DNA of 41,660 bases from Nocardia araoensis NBRC 100135 (GTDB taxonomy: Bacteria; Actinomycetota; Actinomycetes; Mycobacteriales; Mycobacteriaceae): positions 1-41,660 of the forward strand of contig NZ_BAFR01000103.1 in assembly GCF_000308435.1 (NCBI RefSeq), read 5' to 3'. A program made the position numbers and the translations under genes. Below the pieces are notes generated by a model. The model ran no database searches. It was not told the DNA's origin and saw only the letters and a program-made list of their open reading frames with translations. Below are positions 16,313-24,293 of this stretch, piece by piece (position 1 is the stretch's first letter; every line of letters begins with the position of its first letter).

Positions 16313-16342
16313 GGTCGCCTTCTGAAGATGGGGATGTGCGGA

Positions 16343-18796
16343 CTAGTCGAAATCGGGACGCTTCCGGCGTCCCTGGCGGGTGCCGTTCTCGATGGCACTC
16401 ATCAGATTGCGTGCTTCATCGGCGGTCCGCTGTCTTACGGGGGCGGGCGTCGCCGTCTGCTCCTGCTCCCGATCCTGGGGAGATTGGCGGCGGCGGCGTG
16501 GCAGCGGCGGCCGAGTGTCCCCGGCCGGATCGGGTTGCGCTGCGGCGCCGGTGTCGAATCGCCCGCTGCCGCTGTCGAAGCGTCCGCCGTCGGTGTCGAA
16601 GCTGCCGTCGTCGCTGTGCGGGGCCGGTGCCGGGACCGGGGCCTGCTGATCGGAGACCGAGGTGAACCATGCCGATCGGCCTGGCACCGCCGCCGGTCGA
16701 GGCGCGACGTTGCCCGGCGCCGGTGCTCGCACGGGCTCGACGGGCTCGGCGTCATTCTGCTCGCGCGGTGACGTATCCGATTGCAGCAGTGCGCTCGGAA
16801 CGAGCACCACCGCACGGACGCCGCCGTAGACCGACTCGCCCAGGCGCACCGAAACGCCGTGCCGGTGAGCCAGTTTCGCGACGACGAACAGCCCGAGCCT
16901 GGTGTCGCTGGACAAGGTCACCACACTGAAATCCGGTGGGTTGGACAGCAGTTCGTTACGCGCGGCGAAGTCGGCCTCCGACATGCCCAGACCCTGGTCG
17001 GTGATCTCGATCGCCACACCGCGCCCGACCACGACGCCGGAGACCTCGACCCGCGCCTGCGGGGGAGAGAAGGAGGTCGCGTTGTCCATCAGCTCGGCCA
17101 TCAGATGGATCAAGTCGGCGACGGCGTTGCTCGACACCTGGAGTTCCGGTAGCCGACCGGTCTGAATTCTGGCGTAGTCGAGACTTTCGGCGACGGCGGC
17201 GCGGACCAGATCGACCAGCGGAACCGGCTTGCGCCAGCGTCTACCCGGTTTCTCGCCGCCGAGAATGATGAGGTTCTCGGCGTTGCGCCTTGCCCGCGTC
17301 GCCAGATGGTCGAGCTGGAACAACAGCTCGAGCTGGTCGGCGTTCTCCTCTTTGCGTTCGGCTTGGTCGAGCAGCCCCAGCTGGCGGTGCACCACGACCT
17401 GACTGCGATGGGCGATGTTGAGGAACACCGCGTTGACGCCCGCCCGGGTCTTCGCCTCCGCGACCGCGGCGGACACGGCCGCGACATGGGCACGGTTGAA
17501 GGCGTCGGCCACCTGGCCCAATTCGTCGGTACCGTAATCGAGTCGCTCCAACGCGGTCTCGGAGTCGACACTCTCGCCCCGGCCGAGCTTGCTCATGAGA
17601 TCGGGCAGCTGCTTGTCCGCCAGTTCCAGTGTGTCGCGCCGCAACCGCCGCATTCGTCCGATGAAGCGATTGGCCATGATCAATGCCGCGAGGAAGGCGA
17701 TGGTCGCGACCAGCAGCACCCCGGCGCCACCGAGCATGGACTGCCGCGCGGTCCGGTCGCCGCGCTCGCGGGCGATCTGGTGCGCGTCGCGGCTCTGGTC
17801 GTCCCAGAGCTTCAACAGAGCCGACGAGACCTGACCCGAGGCCTCCTGCCAAGCCGCTACGTCCATGGGCAACGGCGCGGTCCGGGAATTCGAGCGGCTG
17901 CTCTGGGTTCTACCGCTGCCGGTGGACTCGTCGGAGTCGGAGCCCGCCTCCACCGGCCCCCGCACCAGCACCGCGTCTTGCATCGCGATCAGTTTCTGGT
18001 ATGCCGGTCCGGCGGTGATCTGCTGGAGCTGGGCGAGTCGCTTGTTCTCGAGCACGTGGCCGGAGTAGGCGACCTCACTGCGGAATTCCCCCACCAACCG
18101 GCTGAATTCGGTCAGTTGCGCGGGAGTGTTATCGCCGAGGGTCAGCGCCACCGTGCCGATGGTGTCCGCCATCGACAAGGCTTCGGCGGCGCGCAGAGCC
18201 TCGACGCCGTAGTTCAGCTCCATGGCGATGTCGGCTTCCGGCGCCACCCGGGCGGCGAGCGTCGATGCGGCGATGATCGTGCCGATGACCCCGCTGAAGG
18301 TTGCGAACACCTCGTTCGGCGCGGCCTGCCGGGTGTCGACCCCGCCGCGCACCGTCGGGACCATCGCGAACAGCTTGTTGTAGCCCTCGATATCGGAGGC
18401 GGAGCCGTCGGGATTCAGTTTGCGGGCGGCATCGCCTTTCGCCATCACCGCCGCCAGCCCCGCGTCCGAATGCTGGCGTGCGGTGACGAGTCCCCGGGTG
18501 GCCTCGGCGTCACCGGCCAGGGACAACAGCGACAAGCGGCGCTCTTCCTGGAATGCCTGGACCATTTGGATGGCAGGCGCCGTCGTGCTGCTGGCCAACT
18601 CCGCCCATTCCTTGGCCGCTCGGGCGGATCGCACCAGATACCCCGCGGCGCCGACGCCGATAACCAGTAGCGTGACGCTCGATATGAGCACGATCGCCAG
18701 CAGTCGTACCCGGACACCGACTCGACCACGGACATCGCGCCGGCTCGACCGAACCACTCCCATAGCGGATTCGCGAAGCTGAGACCACTTGCTCAC
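16343..18796 (-). CDS. Conservon component A, NIT-domain sensor histidine kinase
   Basis: An 817-aa membrane sensor kinase (CvnA-like). After a short basic N-terminus, TM1 lies at ~31-54 ('LLAIVLISSVTLLVIGVGAA'). An extracytoplasmic NIT-type all-helical sensor spans ~60-345, TM2 lies at ~352-376 ('GAGVLLVATIAFLAALIMA') and HAMP follows. The kinase core includes 'NIAHRSQVVVHRQLGLLDQ', which replaces a standard HisKA H-box, and a HATPase_c N-box 'ELMDNATSFSPPQARVEV' with 'ITDQGLGMS'. The C-terminal ~150 residues are Pro/Arg-rich and disordered. NIT domains were named for nitrate/nitrite sensing, but in conservons the ligand is generally unknown. The GTG start at 18796 gives a normal N-terminus. 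A perfect inverted repeat lies ~100 bp upstream. It heads the operon with the roadblock and DUF742 genes. Confidence 0.9.
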   Translation of the reverse strand: MSKWSQLRESAMGVVRSSRRDVRGRVGVRVRLLAIVLISSVTLLVIGVGAAGYLVRSARAAKEWAELASSTTAPAIQMVQAFQEERRLSLLSLAGDAEATRGLVTARQHSDAGLAAVMAKGDAARKLNPDGSASDIEGYNKLFAMVPTVRGGVDTRQAAPNEVFATFSGVIGTIIAASTLAARVAPEADIAMELNYGVEALRAAEALSMADTIGTVALTLGDNTPAQLTEFSRLVGEFRSEVAYSGHVLENKRLAQLQQITAGPAYQKLIAMQDAVLVRGPVEAGSDSDESTGSGRTQSSRSNSRTAPLPMDVAAWQEASGQVSSALLKLWDDQSRDAHQIARERGDRTARQSMLGGAGVLLVATIAFLAALIMANRFIGRMRRLRRDTLELADKQLPDLMSKLGRGESVDSETALERLDYGTDELGQVADAFNRAHVAAVSAAVAEAKTRAGVNAVFLNIAHRSQVVVHRQLGLLDQAERKEENADQLELLFQLDHLATRARRNAENLIILGGEKPGRRWRKPVPLVDLVRAAVAESLDYARIQTGRLPELQVSSNAVADLIHLMAELMDNATSFSPPQARVEVSGVVVGRGVAIEITDQGLGMSEADFAARNELLSNPPDFSVVTLSSDTRLGLFVVAKLAHRHGVSVRLGESVYGGVRAVVLVPSALLQSDTSPREQNDAEPVEPVRAPAPGNVAPRPAAVPGRSAWFTSVSDQQAPVPAPAPHSDDGSFDTDGGRFDSGSGRFDTGAAAQPDPAGDTRPPLPRRRRQSPQDREQEQTATPAPVRQRTADEARNLMSAIENGTRQGRRKRPDFD

Positions 18797-18892
18797 GGCT
18801 GAAAAATGCCTACCTCTGACACGGCCCGCCCGAACCCAGGCGGCACCTCACCTGTACCCGTTCCGAAGAATAACGAAAGTGTAGCGGTTCGA

Positions 18893-18915
18893 TCGCGAAT
18901 CACACGGATTCGCGA
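18893..18915. promoter_or_regulatory. Perfect 9-bp inverted repeat upstream of the conservon
   Basis: TCGCGAATC-N5-GATTCGCGA, with no mismatch, lies 97 bp upstream of the kinase start in an AT-rich context. Its length and spacing fit an operator for a dimeric regulator. It could also form a hairpin in the 5' leader, but it is not followed by a T-run, so it is not a terminator. Confidence 0.5.
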
Positions 18916-19076
18916 CTTCTACTAAGTGAACCGGAATTATTACGAGATAGCGCCGCGGGGGCAGAGCGCAACTGTAACCGCGCAAGGTCGACAACCGTCA
19001 ACTCACCCCGGATGTAATGCTACTGGGCGGTACGACTGCACGATCAGCTGCTGCAGGCATCAGAGCGAACCTCTAT

Positions 19077-19089
19077 CGCTAACTTAGCG
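19077..19089. promoter_or_regulatory. CGCTAA-C-TTAGCG palindrome
   Basis: A perfect 13-bp palindrome in the gap between the conservon and the halogenase locus. Its GCTAA/TTAGC half-sites also occur, in the opposite order, in the palindrome at 22768-22780 upstream of the halogenase. A shared regulator is possible but unproven. Confidence 0.35.
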
Positions 19090-19365
19090 GTGGTTCTGGT
19101 CATTTAGAAACAGCGCCCAGATACTGCGACTGCCGCCTATGCGCCCGGCTCCTGTTGTTCGAACCCGACACCGAGAAGCCCTGCAAACGCCGCTCGGATC
19201 CGGGCGATGATATCGGGCGCATTCCGATTTCCGAGTTCCCGCTGCTGGCAATGATGGGCCGATCGTCTCGGAGCGCGGCCAGGCACGGGCGAACGGCTGA
19301 TGCGCGATTCCAGCGGTGACCGGGCTCTTCTTGCCGGGTCGTCGGCCGCACGGGGCCTGCGTTCG

Positions 19366-21138
19366 TCACCGCGGCGCCCAGTTGGCCCGCAGTTCGAGCG
19401 CGGCGACGACGCAGTGGAGTGTCTCCACGGGATCGAGGCCCGGATCACGTCGCCTTCGGTGTTCCGCGGGAAGCACGTCCGCCCCGCCTGCGCCTCGTGA
19501 GCCGAAGATGGCATCGGGACTGAATTCGAGATGTAGTCCGCCCGGAACCGTGCCGGTCGCCCGGCACGTGCGGAAGAACGCGCGAATCACGTCGACGACA
19601 TCGTCGACCCGAAGGTCGCTGCGGCCGTGTGGCATTCGCGTGGGCGGCATCGGATCGCACACCCAGCAGATCGGTGTCGCGCACGCGGCGGCCGCGGCGA
19701 ACAAGGCCGGAAGCGTATCGGAGGTGGCGGCGACGCCGAGTTGGGGGATGAGTGTGAGCCGGCCCGGTTGTTTTCGCGGATTCAATGTCCGACAGAGGAA
19801 CTCGATATCGTCCGGGGTGGTCGCGGGGCCGAGTGTTACCGCGACCGGGTTACCGACGTGGGCGGCGACTTGTGTCAGGCGGCGCGCGTGGGTTCGATCG
19901 CCGAGCCACAGCAGGTGGGCCGAACGATCCCACCGTCGTCCGTCGGGTGTCCGGCCGGTCGGTGCCGCGGCGCGCGACGCGGTCGGCTCGCGTGAGATGC
20001 GCAGCAGCGGGAGCCAATTGTGCAGTTCGCTGGCGCCCGGCGGTGCGGTCGCGGTGACAGGTAGCAGCCCGCTCACCGCGCGGAGCAGGTCACGCTGCGC
20101 CGGGTCGCGCGACCGGTCCGCGGCGCGGCGCAGGATGTTCACGCACAGGGTGATCGGCAGGCGATCGGCGGGCCATTCGTCGCGCGACGCGGCGGCGCGG
20201 AGGCCGTCGTAGTATCGCCGGGGCGCTCGTTCGATGGTGACGGTACCGGCTCCCAGCCCATGCGTCATGACCGCGGCTGCGGCATACACCAGCGCCCGGC
20301 GCGCGGCGACAGTCTTGGTTCCGCCGCCATCGGAGGTGTTGTGGTGGCCACCGAGGTGCAGCACGAAACCTTCTCCGCGTGCTGCCTTCGCCAAATCTGC
20401 CGTCAGCCGGTCGCATTCGCCGACTCCGACGAGCTCGGGCAGTGTTTCGGCTGCTGCGCGCCGGTACTCGCTGTCGAGGAATTCGTGCGCCGCGAACAGG
20501 TGGCTCGTCACCGCGAACGATCCCGGGAGCGCGGGTTGGGGTTCATCGGCCCAGGACGGATCGTCACCGGCCGTGGGGGCGTATTCGGGCGGGATGACGT
20601 CGGGATTGAACGCTTCGCGGATATAGCAGAGGGGCCGGTCTCCGAGCGTCATGACGTATGCCCGTGCGGCGCAGAGGCGACCGTCCGGCCATCGCACCAC
20701 GCCGGTCCGCAGGAGATGGCGTCGCTGGGATACGCCACGGGAGATGAGGCCGGTCCCGATCGGCACCTGCACATCGTCCATGCCGGAAGCGGCCGCGCCC
20801 GCGCGCACCGCGACGACATAGTTGACGGATGCGGTGACCAAGTCGGCGTTGACCAGACAGGAGCGGCGGACGATCACCCGATCGGAATCGGAAACCCCCA
20901 AAGCGTCGGTGACCGTGTTCGGCAGCCCGCCGGCCGCTATGTCGTCCTGGCGCAGGACCCGCACGTGCAGGTCGGTGCGCAGTATCGCCGCCAGAGCCGG
21001 CGTGGTGAATCCGTCACTCGCCAGCAGCATCCTGGTCAGTGGGTGGGCGAATCGCCCGATTTCTTCGTGGTTTCGGAAACCCGAACCACCGGGCGGGCAA
21101 TCACCCGGTGGTTCGGGGCCGGTGTGCGTGATCGTCAC
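19366..21138 (-). CDS. Fusion: chorismate-lyase-like domain plus degenerate class II DAHP synthase domain
   Basis: A 590-aa two-domain protein. Residues ~30-185 match the chorismate pyruvate-lyase (UbiC/DUF98) fold: 'HPLTRMLLASDGFTT', 'VIVRRSCLV', 'VPIGTGLISRG', and 'CYIREAF' with the conserved glutamate (Glu175). These proteins convert chorismate to 4-hydroxybenzoate (or 3-hydroxybenzoate) and pyruvate. Residues ~228-590 match class II DAHP synthase throughout: 'GECDRLTADLAKAARGE', 'SAHLLWLGDRT', 'GRLTLI', 'ICWVCDPM', 'GTVPGGLHLEFS'. Key active-site residues differ: the metal-binding Cys motif GGDCAE is GGHHNT (264-269), the KxGPT lysine is Thr (VTLGPAT), and the TRMG arginine is Gln (PQLG). 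The second half is thus probably a pseudoenzyme, an allosteric domain or a new activity. The GTG start has GGAG six bases upstream. It lies 50 bp after the halogenase in one operon. I know of no characterised protein with this architecture. Confidence 0.82.
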   Translation of the reverse strand: MTITHTGPEPPGDCPPGGSGFRNHEEIGRFAHPLTRMLLASDGFTTPALAAILRTDLHVRVLRQDDIAAGGLPNTVTDALGVSDSDRVIVRRSCLVNADLVTASVNYVVAVRAGAAASGMDDVQVPIGTGLISRGVSQRRHLLRTGVVRWPDGRLCAARAYVMTLGDRPLCYIREAFNPDVIPPEYAPTAGDDPSWADEPQPALPGSFAVTSHLFAAHEFLDSEYRRAAAETLPELVGVGECDRLTADLAKAARGEGFVLHLGGHHNTSDGGGTKTVAARRALVYAAAAVMTHGLGAGTVTIERAPRRYYDGLRAAASRDEWPADRLPITLCVNILRRAADRSRDPAQRDLLRAVSGLLPVTATAPPGASELHNWLPLLRISREPTASRAAAPTGRTPDGRRWDRSAHLLWLGDRTHARRLTQVAAHVGNPVAVTLGPATTPDDIEFLCRTLNPRKQPGRLTLIPQLGVAATSDTLPALFAAAAACATPICWVCDPMPPTRMPHGRSDLRVDDVVDVIRAFFRTCRATGTVPGGLHLEFSPDAIFGSRGAGGADVLPAEHRRRRDPGLDPVETLHCVVAALELRANWAPR

Positions 21139-21188
21139 GACCGGCTCCGTGCAGTGCCTGTCACGAGGAATCCGTGCCGAGACCGGAA

Positions 21189-22658
21189 CTACAGCGTGGT
21201 GGCAGCCGTCGGCGGGAGTACGGGACGGGCCACGGCGGCGATCTCCGCTTCGGTGCGCGGCCGATCGGTCAGGCCGAGCACGGGGTCGGTCGTGATGCGC
21301 AGCCGGCCGGTGGTCGTGTCCGCCAGCGGATCACGCCAGTGGTCCCATACGACGGACATGTCGAGGTGGCCCATGTATTCGAGATTCGCCGAGTCCGCGT
21401 GCAGACCTTCGGCCGCGGACAGGATGGTCTCTGTCGCGGCGCGCTGCTGTGCGCCCGAGGACTCGTCCATGTCGGTCAGGCCCGCCATGATCTCGGTGAA
21501 CTGAGCCTGCTTCGTGTCGCCGCTGTGCCCGGTGGTCAGGGTGCCCGCGTGCGCGAAGTATTCCTCCGAACCCACGTACTGCTCGTACATCCGCGACACC
21601 AGGACCAGGAATCGCGTGTAGGCCCGGCGATAGGCGTGCTCGTAGAAGCCCAGCGCGTCGGATTCGCTCAGCTCGCCGCGCAGGATCGTCGCGATCGCCG
21701 CCGCGGCGACCAGGCCGGAGTACGTCGCCAGATGCACGCCGCTGGACAGCAGCGGATCGAGGAAGCAGGCCGCGTCGCCGACGACGACCCAGCCCGGACC
21801 GCTGAACCGATCCGAGGTGTAGGAGTAGTCCTGCTCCGCCTTGACCTCCGCGACCTGCCGTGCGCCGACGAGCAGCTTGCTCATCGCCGCGCTGTCGGCG
21901 ATGGTCTGCGAGTAGTACGCCTCTCGGCCGAGTTCGCGGAGCTTCGGAGCGGCTTTGCGCGCCGAGACGACATAGCCCACGCTGTGGCGGCCGTCCGAGA
22001 GCGGGATGTTCCAGAACCAGCCGCCTTCGGGTGTGGAGACTACGTTGATCGCGCCCTCCGGACTGTCCGGATGTAGGTGAGCGCCTTCCCAATACGACCA
22101 GACGGCCACGTTGCGGAAGGCGGGGTGCTGCTGGCGATCGATGACCTGGTGCTTGGCCAGCACGCCCGCGCGACCGGAGGCGTCGACGAGAAAGTCGACC
22201 TCGGTGGTGTGGACTCGGTCGTCACCCTCGACGGTCCATTCCACGGCCGTCGGCCGGTCGCCCTCGAACAGGACGTTGGTGACCGTGGCCTGCTCGATCA
22301 CGTGCGCACCCTGCTGTGCGGCATTGCGCAGCAGCAGTTCGTCGAAGACGTCGCGCTGAACCTGCCAGGACCAGGCTTCGGCGTCCACGAGCTTGGACCA
22401 GTCCAGCAACCAGTTGTCGTCCTGCCACTGGAAGTGGCCGCCTCGTTTGATCTGGAAGCCGTGCGCGGCCACCGCGTCGTAGGCGCCGGAGACCCGCAGG
22501 GTCGACAGGACCGATGCGAGCAGGCTCTCGCCGATGTGGTAGCGCGGGAACTTATCTCGTTCCAGGAGGGTCACCCGAACCCCCGATTTCGCGAGCAGGG
22601 CTGCGGTGGTCGACCCGGCTGGGCCGCCACCGATGACCAGAACATGCGGATTGTCCAT
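21189..22658 (-). CDS. Flavin-dependent halogenase (variant B / phenol or pyrrole type)
   Basis: A 489-aa flavoprotein. The start at 22658 is chosen because AGGGAG lies seven bases upstream and the Rossmann motif GGGPAG follows at residues 10-15; a longer in-frame ATG at 22775 lacks both. Halogenase signatures are all present: a conserved Lys71 in 'GFQIKRGGHF' at the position of the chloramine-forming lysine, 'GWFWNIP' (WxWxIP) at 213-219, and 'FLDPLLSSG' (FxxPxxSxG) at 299-307. 'FPRYHIGESLLASVL' after the Rossmann fold also fits. The enzyme needs FADH2 from a flavin reductase, which is not encoded nearby. The substrate may be a free aromatic or a carrier-bound unit; the downstream chorismate-lyase fusion suggests a hydroxybenzoate. 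It is the first gene of the two-gene operon. Confidence 0.88.
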   Translation of the reverse strand: MDNPHVLVIGGGPAGSTTAALLAKSGVRVTLLERDKFPRYHIGESLLASVLSTLRVSGAYDAVAAHGFQIKRGGHFQWQDDNWLLDWSKLVDAEAWSWQVQRDVFDELLLRNAAQQGAHVIEQATVTNVLFEGDRPTAVEWTVEGDDRVHTTEVDFLVDASGRAGVLAKHQVIDRQQHPAFRNVAVWSYWEGAHLHPDSPEGAINVVSTPEGGWFWNIPLSDGRHSVGYVVSARKAAPKLRELGREAYYSQTIADSAAMSKLLVGARQVAEVKAEQDYSYTSDRFSGPGWVVVGDAACFLDPLLSSGVHLATYSGLVAAAAIATILRGELSESDALGFYEHAYRRAYTRFLVLVSRMYEQYVGSEEYFAHAGTLTTGHSGDTKQAQFTEIMAGLTDMDESSGAQQRAATETILSAAEGLHADSANLEYMGHLDMSVVWDHWRDPLADTTTGRLRITTDPVLGLTDRPRTEAEIAAVARPVLPPTAATTL

Positions 22659-22767
22659 AGCGAAACTCCCTGGAACTGCCGACAACGGATCGCGTGCCCG
22701 TTTCAGTGGCGGAAGGACTCCGGACCGGCCGCGGTCTTCGGCGCATCCGAACCTGGGTTGCCACTGA

Positions 22768-22780
22768 TTAGCCATGCTAA
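22768..22780. promoter_or_regulatory. TTAGC-CAT-GCTAA palindrome upstream of the halogenase
   Basis: A 13-bp inverted repeat with perfect 5-bp arms, 110 bp upstream of the halogenase start. The same half-sites form the palindrome at 19077-19089 beyond the other end of the locus. It is a candidate operator for the TetR regulator encoded upstream, or for another factor. Confidence 0.4.
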
Positions 22781-22810
22781 CGGTGCACGATCCGATTGTA
22801 GCAATTGATA

Positions 22811-22885
22811 GCCAAACCTCAATAGTGATCAGCTATTTGGCAACTATCGGACTATCGACCGGCGGCTTGCTGAAGGGTTGCCAAA
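22811..22885. promoter_or_regulatory. Cluster of three GCCAAA/TTTGGC motifs
   Basis: GCCAAA (22811-22816), TTTGGC (22836-22841) and GCCAAA again within TTGCCAAA (22878-22885) lie in an AT-rich stretch ~150-230 bp upstream of the halogenase. The first two form an inverted pair 25 bp apart, roughly two helical turns. Such spacing fits cooperative binding of a regulator; no specific protein can be named. Confidence 0.35.
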
Positions 22886-23430
22886 TGCCCGCAAGGGATG
22901 TTTCCGCCTGACCGCCTTCACTCGGCGGGAACCGCACCCCGAAGGTGACGGACGTCACGGTGTTGTGTGGAAACCATTGCGGGAGAGACTGTTTCGCCAG
23001 CGCTTCACGGTCGTGGCGAGGCGGATAGGGTGTTCGGGGTAGGCGACGATGACAGATGTCGTACGGTCATCACCCCTCTTTCCCAACGGATTCAGGATAC
23101 GGCGGACGGTCGCGTCGTACGAGCCGTTCACCCAGAGTTACCCTGCCGGTGGCCGGGTCTGGGCTCCGGACAACTCCGGGCGACGGTCCGCGGCGACGTA
23201 AGAGGTTGTGGCGCGGTCGATTTGCCGACGCTCCGACCTGTCCCGGCAATGGGATTTCGCGGTGTCGGTGGATGTGACACTGCGCCAAGCGATCTCGCGT
23301 GCACGTGGTGAGCCGTGGAATCGACGCGTCACGCCACGAGCCGATTTCCTGCGGATCGCGGCGAACTCATGTGCGTGCCGATCCGTAGACGGGAGGGTCG
23401 CGAACGGCGACAGCTAGCGAAATCTCGGGC

Positions 23431-24078
23431 TCAGCGGTTTTCCGGCGCTTCGTAGGCGCGTAGGAAGGTGTCGACCGCGGCCGTGGCGACCGCGTGCATC
23501 TCACCGGTGGTGACCTTGCGGGTACCCAGCCGTGAGCGACTTTCCAGCGGGCCGGTGATCAGCACGAGGAACTGTTCCGCGGCGGTGGCCGGGTCGCCCG
23601 CGCGCAAGCGGCCGGACAGCGACAGGCGCGCGAGCCGATCGGCCAGCGCCTCGGCCAGTTGGTCGGAGGTGCGGCTCACGACGATGTCGATCAGGTCGGG
23701 GAACTGGGCGACCTGGCCGTAGGTCAGCCACCGCAGCGAGCGGGATCGCTCGGCGCAGCAGATCCGGATCAGCCTGTACGCCACATCTTCCAGCGCGGCA
23801 CGCAAGTCGGGGCCGGGGTTGCGCAATCGCTCCACCACGGACAGGTTCTCCGCCAGCACCGCGTCGCTCGCGGCCGTCAGCGCGTGGCGGAACAGGGTTT
23901 CCTTGTCGTTGAGGTGGTTGTAGATGGTCGGCTTGGCGACGCCTGCTTCCTCGGCGATCTCCTGCACGCACGCCTGCGCGTAGCCCCGGCGCGCGAATAC
24001 GACGAACGCCGCGTCGAGGATCGCCTGCCGCTTGTCGATTCGCCCGCGCGAAGTCGGCCGGCCGGCCTGCGATGTCAC
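23431..24078 (-). CDS. TetR/AcrR-family transcriptional regulator
   Basis: A TetR regulator of ~215 aa. The HTH lies near residues 15-60: 'RQAILDAAFVVFARRGYAQ', 'IAEEAGVAKPTIYNHLNDKE'. The GTG at 24078 is preferred because GGGAG lies eight bases upstream and it gives a 15-residue lead into the HTH, which is usual. An ATG at 24117 (AGGGA a few bases upstream) would add 13 residues. A still longer ATG at 24201 is unlikely. The C-terminus contains 'GDPATAAEQFLVLITGPLE', typical of AefR-like TetR C-terminal domains. It lies upstream of, and points toward, the halogenase operon with a ~770-bp gap, so it is the natural candidate regulator of that locus, though it could control something else. Confidence 0.87.
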   Translation of the reverse strand: MTSQAGRPTSRGRIDKRQAILDAAFVVFARRGYAQACVQEIAEEAGVAKPTIYNHLNDKETLFRHALTAASDAVLAENLSVVERLRNPGPDLRAALEDVAYRLIRICCAERSRSLRWLTYGQVAQFPDLIDIVVSRTSDQLAEALADRLARLSLSGRLRAGDPATAAEQFLVLITGPLESRSRLGTRKVTTGEMHAVATAAVDTFLRAYEAPENR

Positions 24079-24293
24079 TGCTGCCACTCCCGCAGTGTAG
24101 CGCGCCGATGGCACCATCTTTCCCTGCTGGTTCAGTTGTATGAACTCATGGACACTCCGACCCCCGAACCGGAACCGCATCGGCCGGGCGAATGTCGGCA
24201 AGCGGTCGACCGGACGTTGTGGCGGAACCGATGACTTTCCCGCGGCGAGGGCGTCGTTGGTGATGGAGTATTCCGAGATTCCGAAGGAGAGTC

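Larger units (their letters stand above)
18797..19365. other. Intergenic region with two palindromes
   Basis: About 570 bp upstream of the conservon and downstream of the DAHP-synthase-like fusion. The left half (18797-19095) is AT-richer than its surroundings and is the likely conservon promoter. It contains the inverted repeats at 18893-18915 and 19077-19089, annotated separately. The right half (19137-19260) has a minus-strand frame ending 'AAFAGLLGVGFEQQEPGA' that looks mildly protein-like but has no credible start, so no gene is called. Confidence 0.45.
22659..23430. other. Promoter region of the halogenase operon, with repeated motifs
   Basis: About 770 bp without a supported gene. The section nearest the halogenase (22740-22890) is AT-rich and full of short symmetric motifs, annotated separately, and is the likely promoter. 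The remainder (22900-23430) is GC-rich; open frames on both strands lack ribosome sites and family similarity. It may be a relic or the untranslated tail of the TetR transcript. Confidence 0.45.

Noticed and set aside
22967..23311. Plus-strand frame of 114 codons in the halogenase upstream region
   Set aside because: No ribosome site, no recognisable motif, and competing open frames of equal length on both strands.
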